From positions 1-64,000 of the forward strand of contig VCJN01000391.1 of the NCBI GenBank assembly GCA_006384855.1: a stretch of DNA of 64,000 bases, read 5' to 3'. The stretch comes from Tetraselmis striata. Its lineage: Eukaryota > Chlorophyta > Chlorodendrophyceae > Chlorodendrales > Chlorodendraceae. The notes under the pieces were generated by a model that searched no databases, was not told the origin of the DNA, and was given only the letters and a program-made list of their open reading frames with translations. This document shows, piece after piece, positions 21,639 through 31,691 of the stretch (position 1 is its first letter; each line of letters starts with the position of its first letter). The position numbers were made by a program, and so were the translations under genes.

Positions 21639-21643
21639 TGTAA
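21639..21643 (+). promoter_or_regulatory. TGTAA polyadenylation signal of PRPS16
   Basis: 45 bases downstream of the stop, the expected place for the green-algal signal. Confidence 0.6.
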
Positions 21644-21963
21644 GCACGACGCATAGATATGAGTCACGCAGGTGTGCAAAGAGGCCGCGCCGCGCGGGTT
21701 GCAGCGTCCGCGTGTCTATGTGGGCACAATGCAGCCTAGCGGCTGCCGGCGGGACGCGCTCTGCGCGGCGACAATTACTGTAATCATAACCAGCCTTCTA
21801 AATGGACAGATTGGCGTCAGATTCACCCATTATCGAGGCATTGTGAGGGATGCTGGACGCCAGGTTCAGCCCGCCAGGCCGTATAGACAGGGCTGTGCGG
21901 CTGTAGTCAAGGCTGGGGGCGGGGCGGGGGGCACAGTGCTGAGTGGCGCATGCCCTCTTCATA

Positions 21964-21968
21964 TTACA
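21964..21968 (-). promoter_or_regulatory. TGTAA polyadenylation signal of the DYRK kinase gene
   Basis: TTACA on plus, TGTAA on the gene strand, about 225 bases after the kinase stop. Confidence 0.5.
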
Positions 21969-22191
21969 CGTTTATTTAGGCATCACATGCCTGTGCTAAG
22001 GTGGCCATGAAGCCAGTATGGCCACCGATATGCGCAGGCAGGGAAGAGTGCCCTGCTACTCCTCCCTACCCGTGGCTGGCGCATGGATGGCCATCGTTGG
22101 GCTGTGCTCCAGTAGCTGTCCAAAGGGGCCGGGCTATCAGAAAATGCAGCTGTGGGCGAGCCAGCAACTCAGTGGGGTTGCCTGGCCGGCC

Positions 22192-25146
22192 TCACGGCTG
22201 CGGGTACTCATGCTTCAGCCAGGGGTGCTGCAGTGCCTCCTCTGCGGATGGCCTCTGATGCGGATCCACAGACAGCAGGTAGCGCAGGAACTCCGCAAAG
22301 CCCTTGTCCGATGCCGGGACTCGTGCCGCCAGTGAAGTCACCTGGGCGGCAGGGGGGGAGGGGGGAGATGTCTCAGACACAAGGGGTTTTAGGCGGGGTG
22401 TCTCATCAAGTCATGTTGATATCATCTAGCGTGTACTTTGAGGCTGCTAAGGGGGGGCCATTGCCCCGCGAAAAGTGAGCCGAGGCCGCAAAATGGCCAT
22501 GCAGCCATGCACAGGGTTTGACCCTGACCGCCGCACCTTGGGCTGCAGTATCTGGTATTGTCCTGTCGCAGAGGAGCGCTCATACGGGTGGCCGCTCTTG
22601 GTGAAGAAACGATGGGCATAGCGCCCGGTGCGCAGCATGTGCTTGGGGATGGGCCCGAGGATCCCGACGAGGCGGGCGAGCAAGCTGGCCAGGGAGTCGT
22701 TCTGGAACAGCACATATCTGCATAGCAGCACGTGCCGCAGTCATCAGTCGTTTCATCCCCTGAGGGCAAATACCACGTGCCCACACAATGGGGATGGCTG
22801 CGGGGGTGCATACAAGGTGTGCGGCGACACGCATAATCCTGGGAACGAGACCATGGCGCTCACCCCGATGACAGCTCGGCAAGAATGCAGCCCAGCGACC
22901 AGACATCCACGCGCTGGTCGTACGGGAGGCCCAGGATGACCTCTGGAGCACGGTAACTCCTGGACTGCACGTAGCTGGATAGATGATCGCTCGTGTAGCA
23001 GCTGGAGCCCAAGTCAATGACCTGCGCCGTACACAACCGACGCATTGAGACACTGCGCCGACAGCGGGAAATGAGCCGGCGGCCGGCGTGCTGCGGGTAC
23101 GCACCTTGACCTCACAGCGCGAGTAGCTTTTGATCAGTACGTTTTCGGGCTTCAAATCGCTGTGGATCATCCCGAGGCCGTGCAGGAACTTCAGGCTGTG
23201 AAGCACCTGCCGGGCGATGGTCTGCGCAGGGAGCAAATGCAGCGCCACACGTGAGGAGAAGGAATGGCGCGGGGCAAGCGAGGTGAGGCAGCGGGGCGGG
23301 CGAGATTGGCATTCCGCCGGCCCAACTACTGCGGCAGCAATCACACCTGCACACGTGGGAGGGTGAAGTAGGGTTCGTCCCCGCTCTCCCGGTTGTACTT
23401 CTGGAACTCGTAGAGATTGGCGCGCAGGAGCTCGCACACTATGAACAGGTGCTCCTTGTAGTAGAAGTAGTCATACAACCGGAGGATGCCCGCCTCATCG
23501 TCGGGGTCCTCGGCGTTGACGGATTTCAGGAGTTTGATCTCGTCGAGCGACTGATCAAAGTAGTCCTTGTTGTTCTTGATGATCTTCAAGCAGACCAGCA
23601 TGCCGGTCTTTAAGTCCAGGGCCTGCACGGCCCGACTGAATGCAGCCGATCCCAGGTAGTCCAGTATCTGTGCGTAGAGAGGAAGCATGCACGTGAGAGA
23701 CACCCCACCCCGGTCAGGCAGGCAGTCAGGGCCAGCAGGGCATGAGGCTCACCTGGTAGCGCCCCGCAATGCAGTCATTCAGTCGGATTGGGAAATCTTT
23801 GGTCTCCTCAAAGCCGGTGCGCCGCCGCGGATGAATGATCTTCAGGTCGAAGATATCGTACATCTTGCTGACTGCGTCTTCGTCGTATTGGAGAACTGCC
23901 ACCTGGTCCTCGTCCTCATGCTTTGCCTCTGCCACATCCTCAGCCGTGCTCCTGTCTTGACTGGCAGACGACGGCCTGCTGGCGGCGCGGCTTGACTGAT
24001 GCTCCTCCGCACGCAGCCCCTCCAGCTCCCCGCCGCTGGGTACGAGCGCCGGGTCAAAGTCGAGGGACTCCGAGCCGCTGCTTCCCGCCGTTTCAGATCC
24101 GTCCGCGGGCTCCTCCTGCCTGGAGACCAGGGCGTCACCGGGCACGTCAGCTGGCGTGTAGCACGGGCATTGAGAGTGGATGCACCAGGCCACCGCACGA
24201 CAGCGCACCACAGGTCGATGGCCTCCTGCTGCGACTCCGAATGCGGGAGGGCTTCATGTGAGGAGGCGGGCGAGCCCCCGCCCTTGGAATCCCTTGTGTA
24301 CGAGTTGCCGTACGATCCAAACCGATGCTCCGGATCCTGGCCGCTGCTCTGCGCGTGCTCGAGGGCTTCCAGCACCTCAAGCACCTGCTGGGCAGCTTCT
24401 GGCTCGCTCTGCCAGCGGCTCTGCAAGTAGGCAGCCAGTTGCTTCAATGACAGGGGCGACAATCACAGACAGATCGACGACGGTAACAGCGGCAAGGGAA
24501 AATATGCACACGAATCGAGTCGCACTTGTTCAGATGCCGACATGTCAGCAAAGCGGGAGGCAACCGGCGGCTCCAACACATCTGTAGCCCTATCCGGCGC
24601 CCCAAGCTTGCTGGTGACTTTGGGCATCGCGCCATCCTGGCTACTGGAAGCTGTCCTCGCCCCCTTGACCCCATCCTGAAGCGCATTCCAATGTTAGCAT
24701 CCCTGCTACTCGGGGCGCTGCCAAGCAGGGAGTGCGCAAGCTAGCCCGGTGAAACACACCTTGCGGGCCTTCTCGTCTTTGGCGCCCTCCGAGCTGTTGT
24801 CTGCGGTCGCACATAGAAATGTTCAGCATCCACAGCCCCTCCCTCTCACCAGCAGCTGCTTGTGGCATGGGGGCATGGCAAGGCGGAGCACCCTACCTCG
24901 CGCCGGGCTCATGTTTTGAGGGCTGACATTCTCCAGCGGGCTGACCAAGCCACTGAATTCACTGGCATTGCTCTGGCTGCGGCTGCGGATGGTATTCCAG
25001 GTGTTGAATACTGTTACGGAGGGGTCGTCCGCATTGGGCGTCACGGGAAACGCAAAGTCAGGGCCGCCGAATCCTAACATCGATCCTGGCAGCACTGATT
25101 GACTCGGGGATTGAAACTCCGGCCCATCTTGAGCAGCAGGTTCATG

Positions 25147-25177
<31 letters not shown>

Positions 25178-27226
25178 CGCAAGACATAACACCGGCAGTC
25201 AGCAAACCGGCAGTTAGAAGCCCCTGATCAGACTGCCCCCCCCAGGGCATGTCCAGGATGCGCATGTGATCAACGCATGCAGCTCACCTTCCACCGCCCC
25301 ATTTCCATTGTCCGCAGCTAGGGAAAGCGACCCAGATGGCTTGGACTCCATCCCGCTTCCCCGTTGGTCCTGGGCCATCATTGCATACGCAAGTCAGTTG
25401 GCCTACATGGGCTGGCACCTGACCAGATGGTATGGGCGACAGACATATCGGGTGGTACCTCAGATGTCACTGGCAGAGGGCCCCCGAGCGGCGCAGACGG
25501 AGAGGGTGAGAAGGTGAGCCCGTCACCAGCCGGCTCAGGGGAAAAGTGAACGGTGTCAGGCTGTGGCAATGAGAACTCATCCGGGGAGGGCGGCATCAAG
25601 TCAATATCTGAACTCGCAGACAGCGACCCAGCAGCATCGTCGCCGGCCGGATCTTCGCCGAGTACACGGCCAGTGGTTGTGGCACTCCCCGATAGGGCAG
25701 AGGGGCTTCCCGGTTTCGCCGCTATTTCAAGATCCCATCCAACCTCTACCTCTGCGTCGGCTGGCGGGAGAGGCGGGCTCTGCACAGGGGCGCACATGCA
25801 GCGGCGCATCTAAGCATGGCGGTGCATCATATGCCAACCAGGGTCGACGAAACACATAGGGCACTGCCCAGAGTATGCAGCGCACCATGGATAGTTGCTC
25901 GCGCGCCCGCTGGATCTCAATCTGCAGCTCTGGATTGAGCTCCGCCAGCGTTCTGGAAGACGGGGCACGCTGTCAGCGGCCAGCGGCCAGGGTGGCGTAA
26001 AGCATCCGCGCAAGCGATGAGCTCACAGCATTGCACATGGGCGGAGCGGTGCTTGCGCACTTACCTCTCTGCCGGGCTGACTACACCCGAGAACGCAGAC
26101 GAGTGCCTGGAAGAAGGGTCGCATGTTTCACTCTTTGGGGAGTCCAAGCCGAGCCCTGAGTCATCCCATGTTGGTGCGGCGCGGCCCTGGACATGCAGAG
26201 CATCAGAGTGCTCGGACTGGTCACCCGCATCGGATGCACCGGAGCTGCCGGATTCGGACCCGGAGTCTGTCGAGTATGATGCTTCGGTGTCAGCATCTTC
26301 ACGAGCAATCTCCATTGCAAGGAAGTCTGACTGGTTATCAATCTGGATGCGATGGTACCTGCAAAGCAGTCAATGCATGGCTGGCTGCATCAGTTGTGCA
26401 GGCGGAAACAAAACAACGCAGACGGGGGCGGCTACATAAGCCCCAGCAGGGGAGGGGCCGCGTACCCGATGTCCTCGTCATCAGTGTACTCATCGACCTC
26501 TGGATTGCCGCCGCCCAGCACCAACGCAGGAATGCCAAAGCTGCACCTTGCGCTGCGCGGACCCCCCCCAGACTTCCTGCTGCGGTCTGAGTAAGGCGAA
26601 GCCGGCCCAGAGCCTGGGTCGGAGCTATCTACCGGCGCCCCGATGGCACTGGTAGACACACCAGCTGCAGCCGGGATGTGGCTCGCACCCACACGGCCAC
26701 CGCGGGGTTTTGCCGCGAGAATATCCGCAGACTTGCTGCGGCGAGTGTCCTCCGTCTCGAGCATCGCCTGCTTGAGGAACTCTGCGGGGTTATCGCATGC
26801 CTGCTAGGCGCGAGCCACCACATTTGCACCAAACTCACTTCTTTGTTTGACTAATGTGAGCACTATGGTGGCGCTGACTGCAATACAAGAGCTACCACAC
26901 CGCTGCAGATAGGGGCCTACCTCCGTTACCTGGCTGGCGCCTCCCTGCACCTCCTCTTCAAGAAGCTGCGCACCGCCATGCTTCTGGATGGTCTGTTCAA
27001 TGACAGCCGGCAATTTCTTCTCGATTTCCTGCATGAGCACTTCCTCCGTGGTCGCAAAGCCTTCGGTATGCAAGAACTGCAGGATGAAATGCAGGGTGTC
27101 CCCATAACCGTTGAGTTCCGACTCCATGGTTGCGTCAGCAGCACCGTCCATGCCACCTGCTGCGCGCCTTTCCCGCGCTGTATCTGCTGACATCGCACAG
27201 GATGGGGTCAGTGTACTGCGCAGCAT
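22192..27226 (-). CDS. DYRKP: Plant-type DYRK dual-specificity kinase (DYRKP), many exons
   Basis: The N-terminal exon (candidate ATGs 27226, 27193, 27151) holds a LisH-like motif ([20 protein letters not shown]). Acidic and Ser-rich exons follow at about 26779-26430, 26315-26061, 25809-25378 and 25182-24900. The kinase domain uses exons ending at 23753 and then 23667-23347, 23221-23105, 23021-22864, 22717-22537 and 22341-22192; the last five join in phase. Landmarks are the glycine loop YLGSAAFS, the Lys of CLKIIK, the Glu of [19 protein letters not shown] (in place of DFG), the DYRK activation loop [15 protein letters not shown], and C-terminal HPWL. Plant DYRKPs carry the same combination; Chlamydomonas STD1, a regulator of starch breakdown, belongs here. 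Middle exon borders are approximate. Intronic C runs lie on the sense strand (25147-25177). Confidence 0.9.
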
Positions 27227-27534
27227 GCACCTGTTTGGCGGTCACACTGCAGGCTCTCATGCCGAGGTCCTGGGAGAAGATGAAATGGTAGAGCAGCGCT
27301 AGCCTGACCCTCCCCCCCCCCCCCGCCCCCCCCCGGGTCCCCTCGCGCCAGGTCAACTGTGACTTGGTGGAGGACTCTACGATAGCAGCGGGATGTGGCA
27401 CCATTCTACGTCACGCAGCGCGGAACCTCCGGGCGGCACGGTCTACGCGGACTGCAACAGCCAACAGCTGTGCTGTGGCCGGATAGCCCAGGCTCCAGGA
27501 GCGGCTCAGTGCACAGCCGGTCGCGATGGGAAGG

Positions 27535-27567
<33 letters not shown>

Positions 27568-28005
27568 AGCGCTACCTGTCGCCTGCCCCTCGGGCAAAAC
27601 GTCACCCCTGGCAGTAGGACCCGTAGTAAGTCCAGGCCGATTCTGTGGAGGGAACAGGACGTATGCTATCCCGCTGTCCAGAGTCTGCTGCTTCCAGCTT
27701 CAGTCTGATCTGGGCGTGTTTCGCCAAGTGGCGTCGCTGGACGGACTGGTATGTGGCAGAGGGTGGTAGCCTCTGGCCCGCCGTGGGTGGTGGGTGGTCT
27801 TGTCTCGGCTTGCACGCTTCCGCCGCGGCGACCGCGAGGTGTGCGCGACGCGACGAAAGCAGCAGCGCCCGCCATACCGCATCAGCATAACGTTCAGTCG
27901 TTGTACCTGGGTACTGCTTTGCATGTACTTATTCATATATGATGCAAAATAAAATTCAGCGCGCGATGCGCTTTGCAGCTGTCCCGTGCGCTGACATCGT
28001 CATAT
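27227..28005. other. Intergenic region with long C and G runs
   Basis: The 5' flank of the DYRK gene. A C-rich run lies at about 27311-27335 and a G run of about 32 bases at 27534-27565. The GC-rich open frames crossing them are artefacts of the runs. Confidence 0.6.
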
Positions 28006-28031
28006 TTCAAGTTGAGTCTGGTTTTGCCAAA
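28006..28031 (-). repeat. Terminal motif B2 of element B
   Basis: On minus this reads TGGCAAAACCAGACTC followed by AACTTGAAA. It is identical over about 24 bases to 28308-28332 and related to the end of the orphan block at 16.8 kb. Confidence 0.7.
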
Positions 28032-28121
28032 AAGGTCGCGCAGGCTGTTTTACACGGTCAAGAGCCGAAATTGGCAGGATGGTTTAGCGAAAGCGTGGAG
28101 GGAAAACGGAGTCAGGGGGGG

Positions 28122-28309
28122 CGCTGCGTGGAACGCAGCGAAAACTGGAAGATGGCAGGCTCAGCTGTTATGGCTGCTTTTATGTCTACTCGTGCTGCAC
28201 CCAAAAAGGGCGCAACAACAGGTGCCTAGTTCCCGTACCACTGAGCAGCACTTGTAGCTGAAAAGCGGTTAGGTCAAGGGAGGAAACACCATAAACTAGT
28301 TTAGATCAT
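28122..28309 (-). repeat. 188-bp direct repeat A2 of element B
   Basis: Differs from 31045-31232 at only four positions by eye. It contains a perfect 7-bp stem hairpin at 28122-28140 (CGCTGCG/CGCAGCG). Confidence 0.93.
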
Positions 28310-28386
28310 TTCAAGTTGAGTCTGGTTTTGCCAGTCATGAGCTAACGGAGAGAGCGGTGGATTGACGGAAAAGGGGTAGCGCCAGG

Positions 28387-29421
28387 TCATGAAGGAGGCA
28401 CCGGGAAGGCCACCGCTGCGGAGTCCTGTTGGAGTTGGAAGTGGCGGAGGGGGGCGATGTGGCCAAAGAAGAACCATGCGCCAGGTGAAGGAAGAACGTC
28501 GGGGTCGATGTAGTCTAGAACGCCGTCGGAGTTAGTGGCCCAGCCGCCTTGGTAGCGAATGTGGGATAATGGTACCCCGATGGCGTTGGCCGCAGACGCT
28601 GCTCCCTTGCGAAGGCTGTGTGAGGTCCAGGAAGTGCCGGCGGGAGGGGCAGCACCGACAAGACGGACGGCTGTAGACAGCCAATCCGACATTGTAGCGG
28701 CAGTCCAAGGTTTTGACTGCTCGCTCGGGACGACCGCCCAGAGGTTTGTTTCAGCCAAGGCAACAGTAACTAGGGGGACAGACTGTACCGTGTCGATGAA
28801 GTGGTGCAGGAGACGTGCGACTCGGGGGTGCTCGGCCACCGGAAGGAGAAGTACGCGCAGGTCGTCGCGCCCCCGTCGGCCAGCGCGGCCCTTCTCGCGG
28901 TACACCTGCAGGGTAATGTTGTAATTGTCGACATGCACATCCCGCACTCGGCAGGAGACGCCAGTAAGTCCTCTGGCGAAGAACATCAAGTTGACAACCG
29001 AGGCCACGAGGGCTCGGAAGTCGTGTTGGTACTATGGGGTGGGAGCAGACACAATCAGCTCGGCCTTTGTGACGAAGCGGTAAGCTACATCGACAGGCAG
29101 AGGAACTCGCAAAGGGGCTGTTTCCAGACGGCGCTGCCGCAGCATCAACCCACGCCTTGCCGAAGTGAGGTGTAGACTGTCCTTGGCGATGGGGTCGAGG
29201 TTGTGCAGCTCGAAGAACGTGTTGATTGCAGACATGTAAGGTTGCATGGACTTAGCTCCAATGTGCCCTCGCTCACCAATCCAAGCAACGTACCGAACGA
29301 CAGTAGCCGTGGTCGCCTCCAGAGGGCTGATGTTCTCGGAGTCGTGGCAGAACTCCGCGAATTGAGACAGTCTGCCGGCGTAGCTCTTGAGTGTCTGAGC
29401 GGTGAGGGAGCTGGAGAGCAT
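28387..29421 (-). pseudogene. Tyrosine recombinase of element B, one in-frame TAG
   Basis: 345 codons in one frame from ATG 29421 to stop 28387, broken only by TAG at 29032-29034. The N-terminal SAM-like part has LSQFAEFC…VRYVAWIGERGHIGAKSMQPYMSAIN (several helices). The catalytic part carries the H-x-x-R box (SHSLRKGAASAANAIG), then QGGW, and the nucleophile in LDYIDP. Such recombinases integrate circular cDNA in DIRS-like retrotransposons and circular DNA in Cryptons. All catalytic residues visible to me are kept, so the TAG is the main defect. Confidence 0.85.
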
Positions 29422-29515
29422 GTCGAGTGTCCGTTGTCCTAACTCGTCTGAGCCGAAAGCCTCGTGCAGTCGAGATCGTAGTGAAGCAGCCCAGGGGGCG
29501 ACAGCTTCGGGCTCG

Positions 29516-30016
29516 TCAATTACGTAAGTGCGTCGGTTTTACCGACAGAGTTCCAGAGGTGCGACTATTGTTCGCAAAGTACTCGGCAGCAGCGGTTAGG
29601 TTCCCGGCGGCTGGCCGGTAGTTGCTGGACGGGTTTGCAGTAGCACCAGTATGGGTTTGCGGGGCAAGGTTCATGTAGGAGGGCCGCCCTGCGCGCCCTT
29701 CGCGCTCGTGGCGCCTGCCACGCGCGTAACGTACACGCGCGAAGCTTGGTCGTTGCGAACCAGTTGTAACACGCAGTGTAACAACCGTCGGACGCATTGA
29801 GGGAATGGTACGGGAAGCGGTTGGTTGAGCCGCCATGTGCAGGTGTGCGGATGGTTGAGCCGCACTCGGTTGTAGCTGTAAGAAGCGCCGCACCGAGGAA
29901 GGTCTAAATGAAGTCTGTAAGGTGGGGGGGTCATGCCCTAACACGGGGCGCTCATCTCGCCGTTGAGCTGCAAGGGTGCGTCTTGCGGCGGCGGTCACCG
30001 AAAGGTGGCCTCGCAA
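29516..30016 (-). CDS. Short ORF between gag and recombinase of element B
   Basis: 166 codons, rich in Ser, Pro, Arg and Thr, with no recognised domain. It starts 37 bases after the gag stop. It sits where RT would be expected in a DIRS element but has none of the RT motifs. It may be a linker, an accessory protein, or not translated. Confidence 0.35.
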   Translation of the reverse strand: MRGHLSVTAAARRTLAAQRRDERPVLGHDPPTLQTSFRPSSVRRFLQLQPSAAQPSAHLHMAAQPTASRTIPSMRPTVVTLRVTTGSQRPSFARVRYARGRRHEREGRAGRPSYMNLAPQTHTGATANPSSNYRPAAGNLTAAAEYFANNSRTSGTLSVKPTHLRN

Positions 30017-30052
30017 AGCTCCAGCAGCTCCGACGAAAGGCGGCCCACACCG

Positions 30053-30964
30053 TCACTCGTGCTCACCTTCGCGGCCACGCCCGCGTCCACCGCCACGTCC
30101 TCGTCCACGTCCGCGACCTGCAGCTGCTGCCTCCACCCGAGCAGTAGCGGTTGCTTTGGCGCTGCTGGCCACAGTCGCCTCGAAGACGCGACGCTCGTAG
30201 TCCCTCATGAGGTCCCCAAAAATCGCGGAACCCAGATGCTCAGAAGCAGGCTGAAAGTGCTGAGCTCGCAGCACGTCCATAACACCTTGGTCACCGTGCA
30301 CACGCTTGACCTCATTAAGCCTCCGCAGGAAGGCCAAACGAAAGCGAAACGCCTTGTCGATGGCTTCAGCGTGGTTCCGAGCTCTCGCGAGGTAGGGGGT
30401 GAAGTCTTGATTGGCAGCATGGACGTAAGGCAGCAGCTCGTCAAGCGCCACAAAAAGTGCGGCCATGTGGGCACCGAAACACGACATCCATAAATACTCC
30501 TCTTGGGCCGGCAGACGCCGGTCATCCTGCTTGAGGTACTCGTTCGTTAGGTCGGTGCTAAGGGGGAAGAGTCCAAGCACTCGGCTGACCGGTCGAACGG
30601 CCTCGTAACCAGACTCTGCTCTCTGCAGTAGTTCTGGCACCGCGAGGTAGTCATCCTCGTCACTCACGGATTTTGCACCGACACGGCCGCTCTGGGCTAG
30701 CTCTAGCAAGTCGGGGCGCTCAGCGGCTCCCCCGATGCCTGTCGGCTGTCCCGAGACGCGCTGCCCGGAACCGGGACCATGCGCTCCTTCTCCATCAACG
30801 ACGCGCTCACGAGCCGTCGTCAATTGGGCCATCGCTGTAGCAAGCTCCCGCGGCAATGTAGACTGGGCCTTCACGTCTGCGTTCAGCGACTCGAGCGTCG
30901 GCTCAACGACGGGTTCTTCTCCATCTGGCATGGTAACGCACGGACATACGGATGAGAATATCAC
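30053..30964 (-). CDS. Gag-like protein of element B
   Basis: 303 codons, intact. A helical central region (about residues 95-250, with EEYLWMSCFGAHMAALFVAL) is followed by a C-terminal arginine-glycine tail (RGRGRGRG…), which suits nucleic-acid binding. DIRS-type elements carry a gag ORF in this position, often ending in a basic or Cys-His part. There is no zinc knuckle. The start could also be the Met at 30931 (MPDGEEPVV). Because the repeats at both ends match 98% and this frame is open, the copy looks recent. Confidence 0.6.
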   Translation of the reverse strand: MIFSSVCPCVTMPDGEEPVVEPTLESLNADVKAQSTLPRELATAMAQLTTARERVVDGEGAHGPGSGQRVSGQPTGIGGAAERPDLLELAQSGRVGAKSVSDEDDYLAVPELLQRAESGYEAVRPVSRVLGLFPLSTDLTNEYLKQDDRRLPAQEEYLWMSCFGAHMAALFVALDELLPYVHAANQDFTPYLARARNHAEAIDKAFRFRLAFLRRLNEVKRVHGDQGVMDVLRAQHFQPASEHLGSAIFGDLMRDYERRVFEATVASSAKATATARVEAAAAGRGRGRGRGGGRGRGREGEHE

Positions 30965-31044
30965 ACTCGGGTGGTGAGCCGGGTGTGGTCTTGAACAACC
31001 TAGGGTGACCTTGCTCGCAACAGGTTACGAGACAGTTTTAACAT

Positions 31045-31232
31045 CGCTGCGTGGAACGCAGCGAAAACTGGAAGATTGCAGGCTCAGCTGTTGTGGCTAC
31101 TTTTATGTCTACTCGTGCTGCACCCAAAAAGGGCGCAACAACAGGTGCCTAGTTCCCGTACCACTGAGCAGCACTTGTAGCTGAAAAGCGGTTAGGTCAA
31201 GGGAGGAAACCCCATAAACTAGTTTAGATCAT
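31045..31232 (-). repeat. 188-bp direct repeat A1 of element B
   Basis: Partner of 28122-28309, same orientation, four differences. The same hairpin lies at 31045-31063. Confidence 0.93.
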
Positions 31233-31400
31233 ACAGCGCCTTCCCTCCGGATTTCCCTCTACCTAGATTTCTATCTAGATTTTATGTACGGGGTGGGGAT
31301 TTCTTGAATGATGCGGCGAGCCCAGGGGATCATATATAGCGGCTACTACTTGGTAGTAATTGCATTTTTTGTTTAAGATTAGATTTGTTAGTTTATATTG
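31233..31400. other. Spacer between elements B and C
   Basis: About 170 bases, AT-richer than its surroundings (CTAGATTTCTATCTAGATTT near 31263). It separates two divergently oriented elements. Confidence 0.5.
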
Positions 31401-31686
31401 TTTAGAGCTGTGTTCTTGGGGTTTCCCATTCCGCCCTCCCTGCACCTAGGGTATGTGGGGTCGACGCCACCGGCTGACCGCGATCTCGGCGCCACGCCGG
31501 TAATCGACCACGGGCAGTCCTAGTGCTTCCGCACTGCGAAGCCAATGTACGGCACTTTGCTTGCCGCCCGCGGCAAAACAGCGGTCACCCCCGCCGTACC
31601 CATCAAATCTTATAAAACCATCATCGTCCGCTAGACTACTGGACCACTCTCTAAGTGTCATGGGGGCCTCCTATCCGCACAACACC
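31401..31686 (+). repeat. Left direct repeat of element C
   Basis: Shares with 36044-36308, in order, TTTAGAG, GGGGTTTCC, CCTCCCTGCACCTAGGGTAT, GATCTCGGCGCCA, CGGCAAAA, CAGCGGTCACCCCC, GTACCCATCAAAT, CATCATCGTCCGC, and GCACAAC. Confidence 0.88.
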
Positions 31687-31691
31687 AACTC

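Larger units (their letters stand above)
28006..31232 (-). mobile_element. Tyrosine-recombinase retroelement B (gag + YR, no RT), with split direct repeats
   Basis: Read on minus: an outer 188-bp repeat (31045-31232), a gag-like ORF (30964-30053), a short ORF (30016-29516), then a tyrosine recombinase (29421-28387). After this come a 24-bp motif (28308-28332), a second copy of the 188-bp repeat (28122-28309) with only 4 differences, and finally the 24-bp motif again (28006-28031). This is the A1-body-B1-A2-B2 order of PAT/Ngaro/TOC-type elements, although about 90 bases separate A2 from B2. No reverse transcriptase or RNase H lies between gag and recombinase. The 98% identical repeats point to recent activity. 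Confidence 0.75.

Noticed and set aside
27406-27605. Proline-rich frames near 27.5 kb
   Set aside because: Produced by a G run; no start context or conserved sequence.
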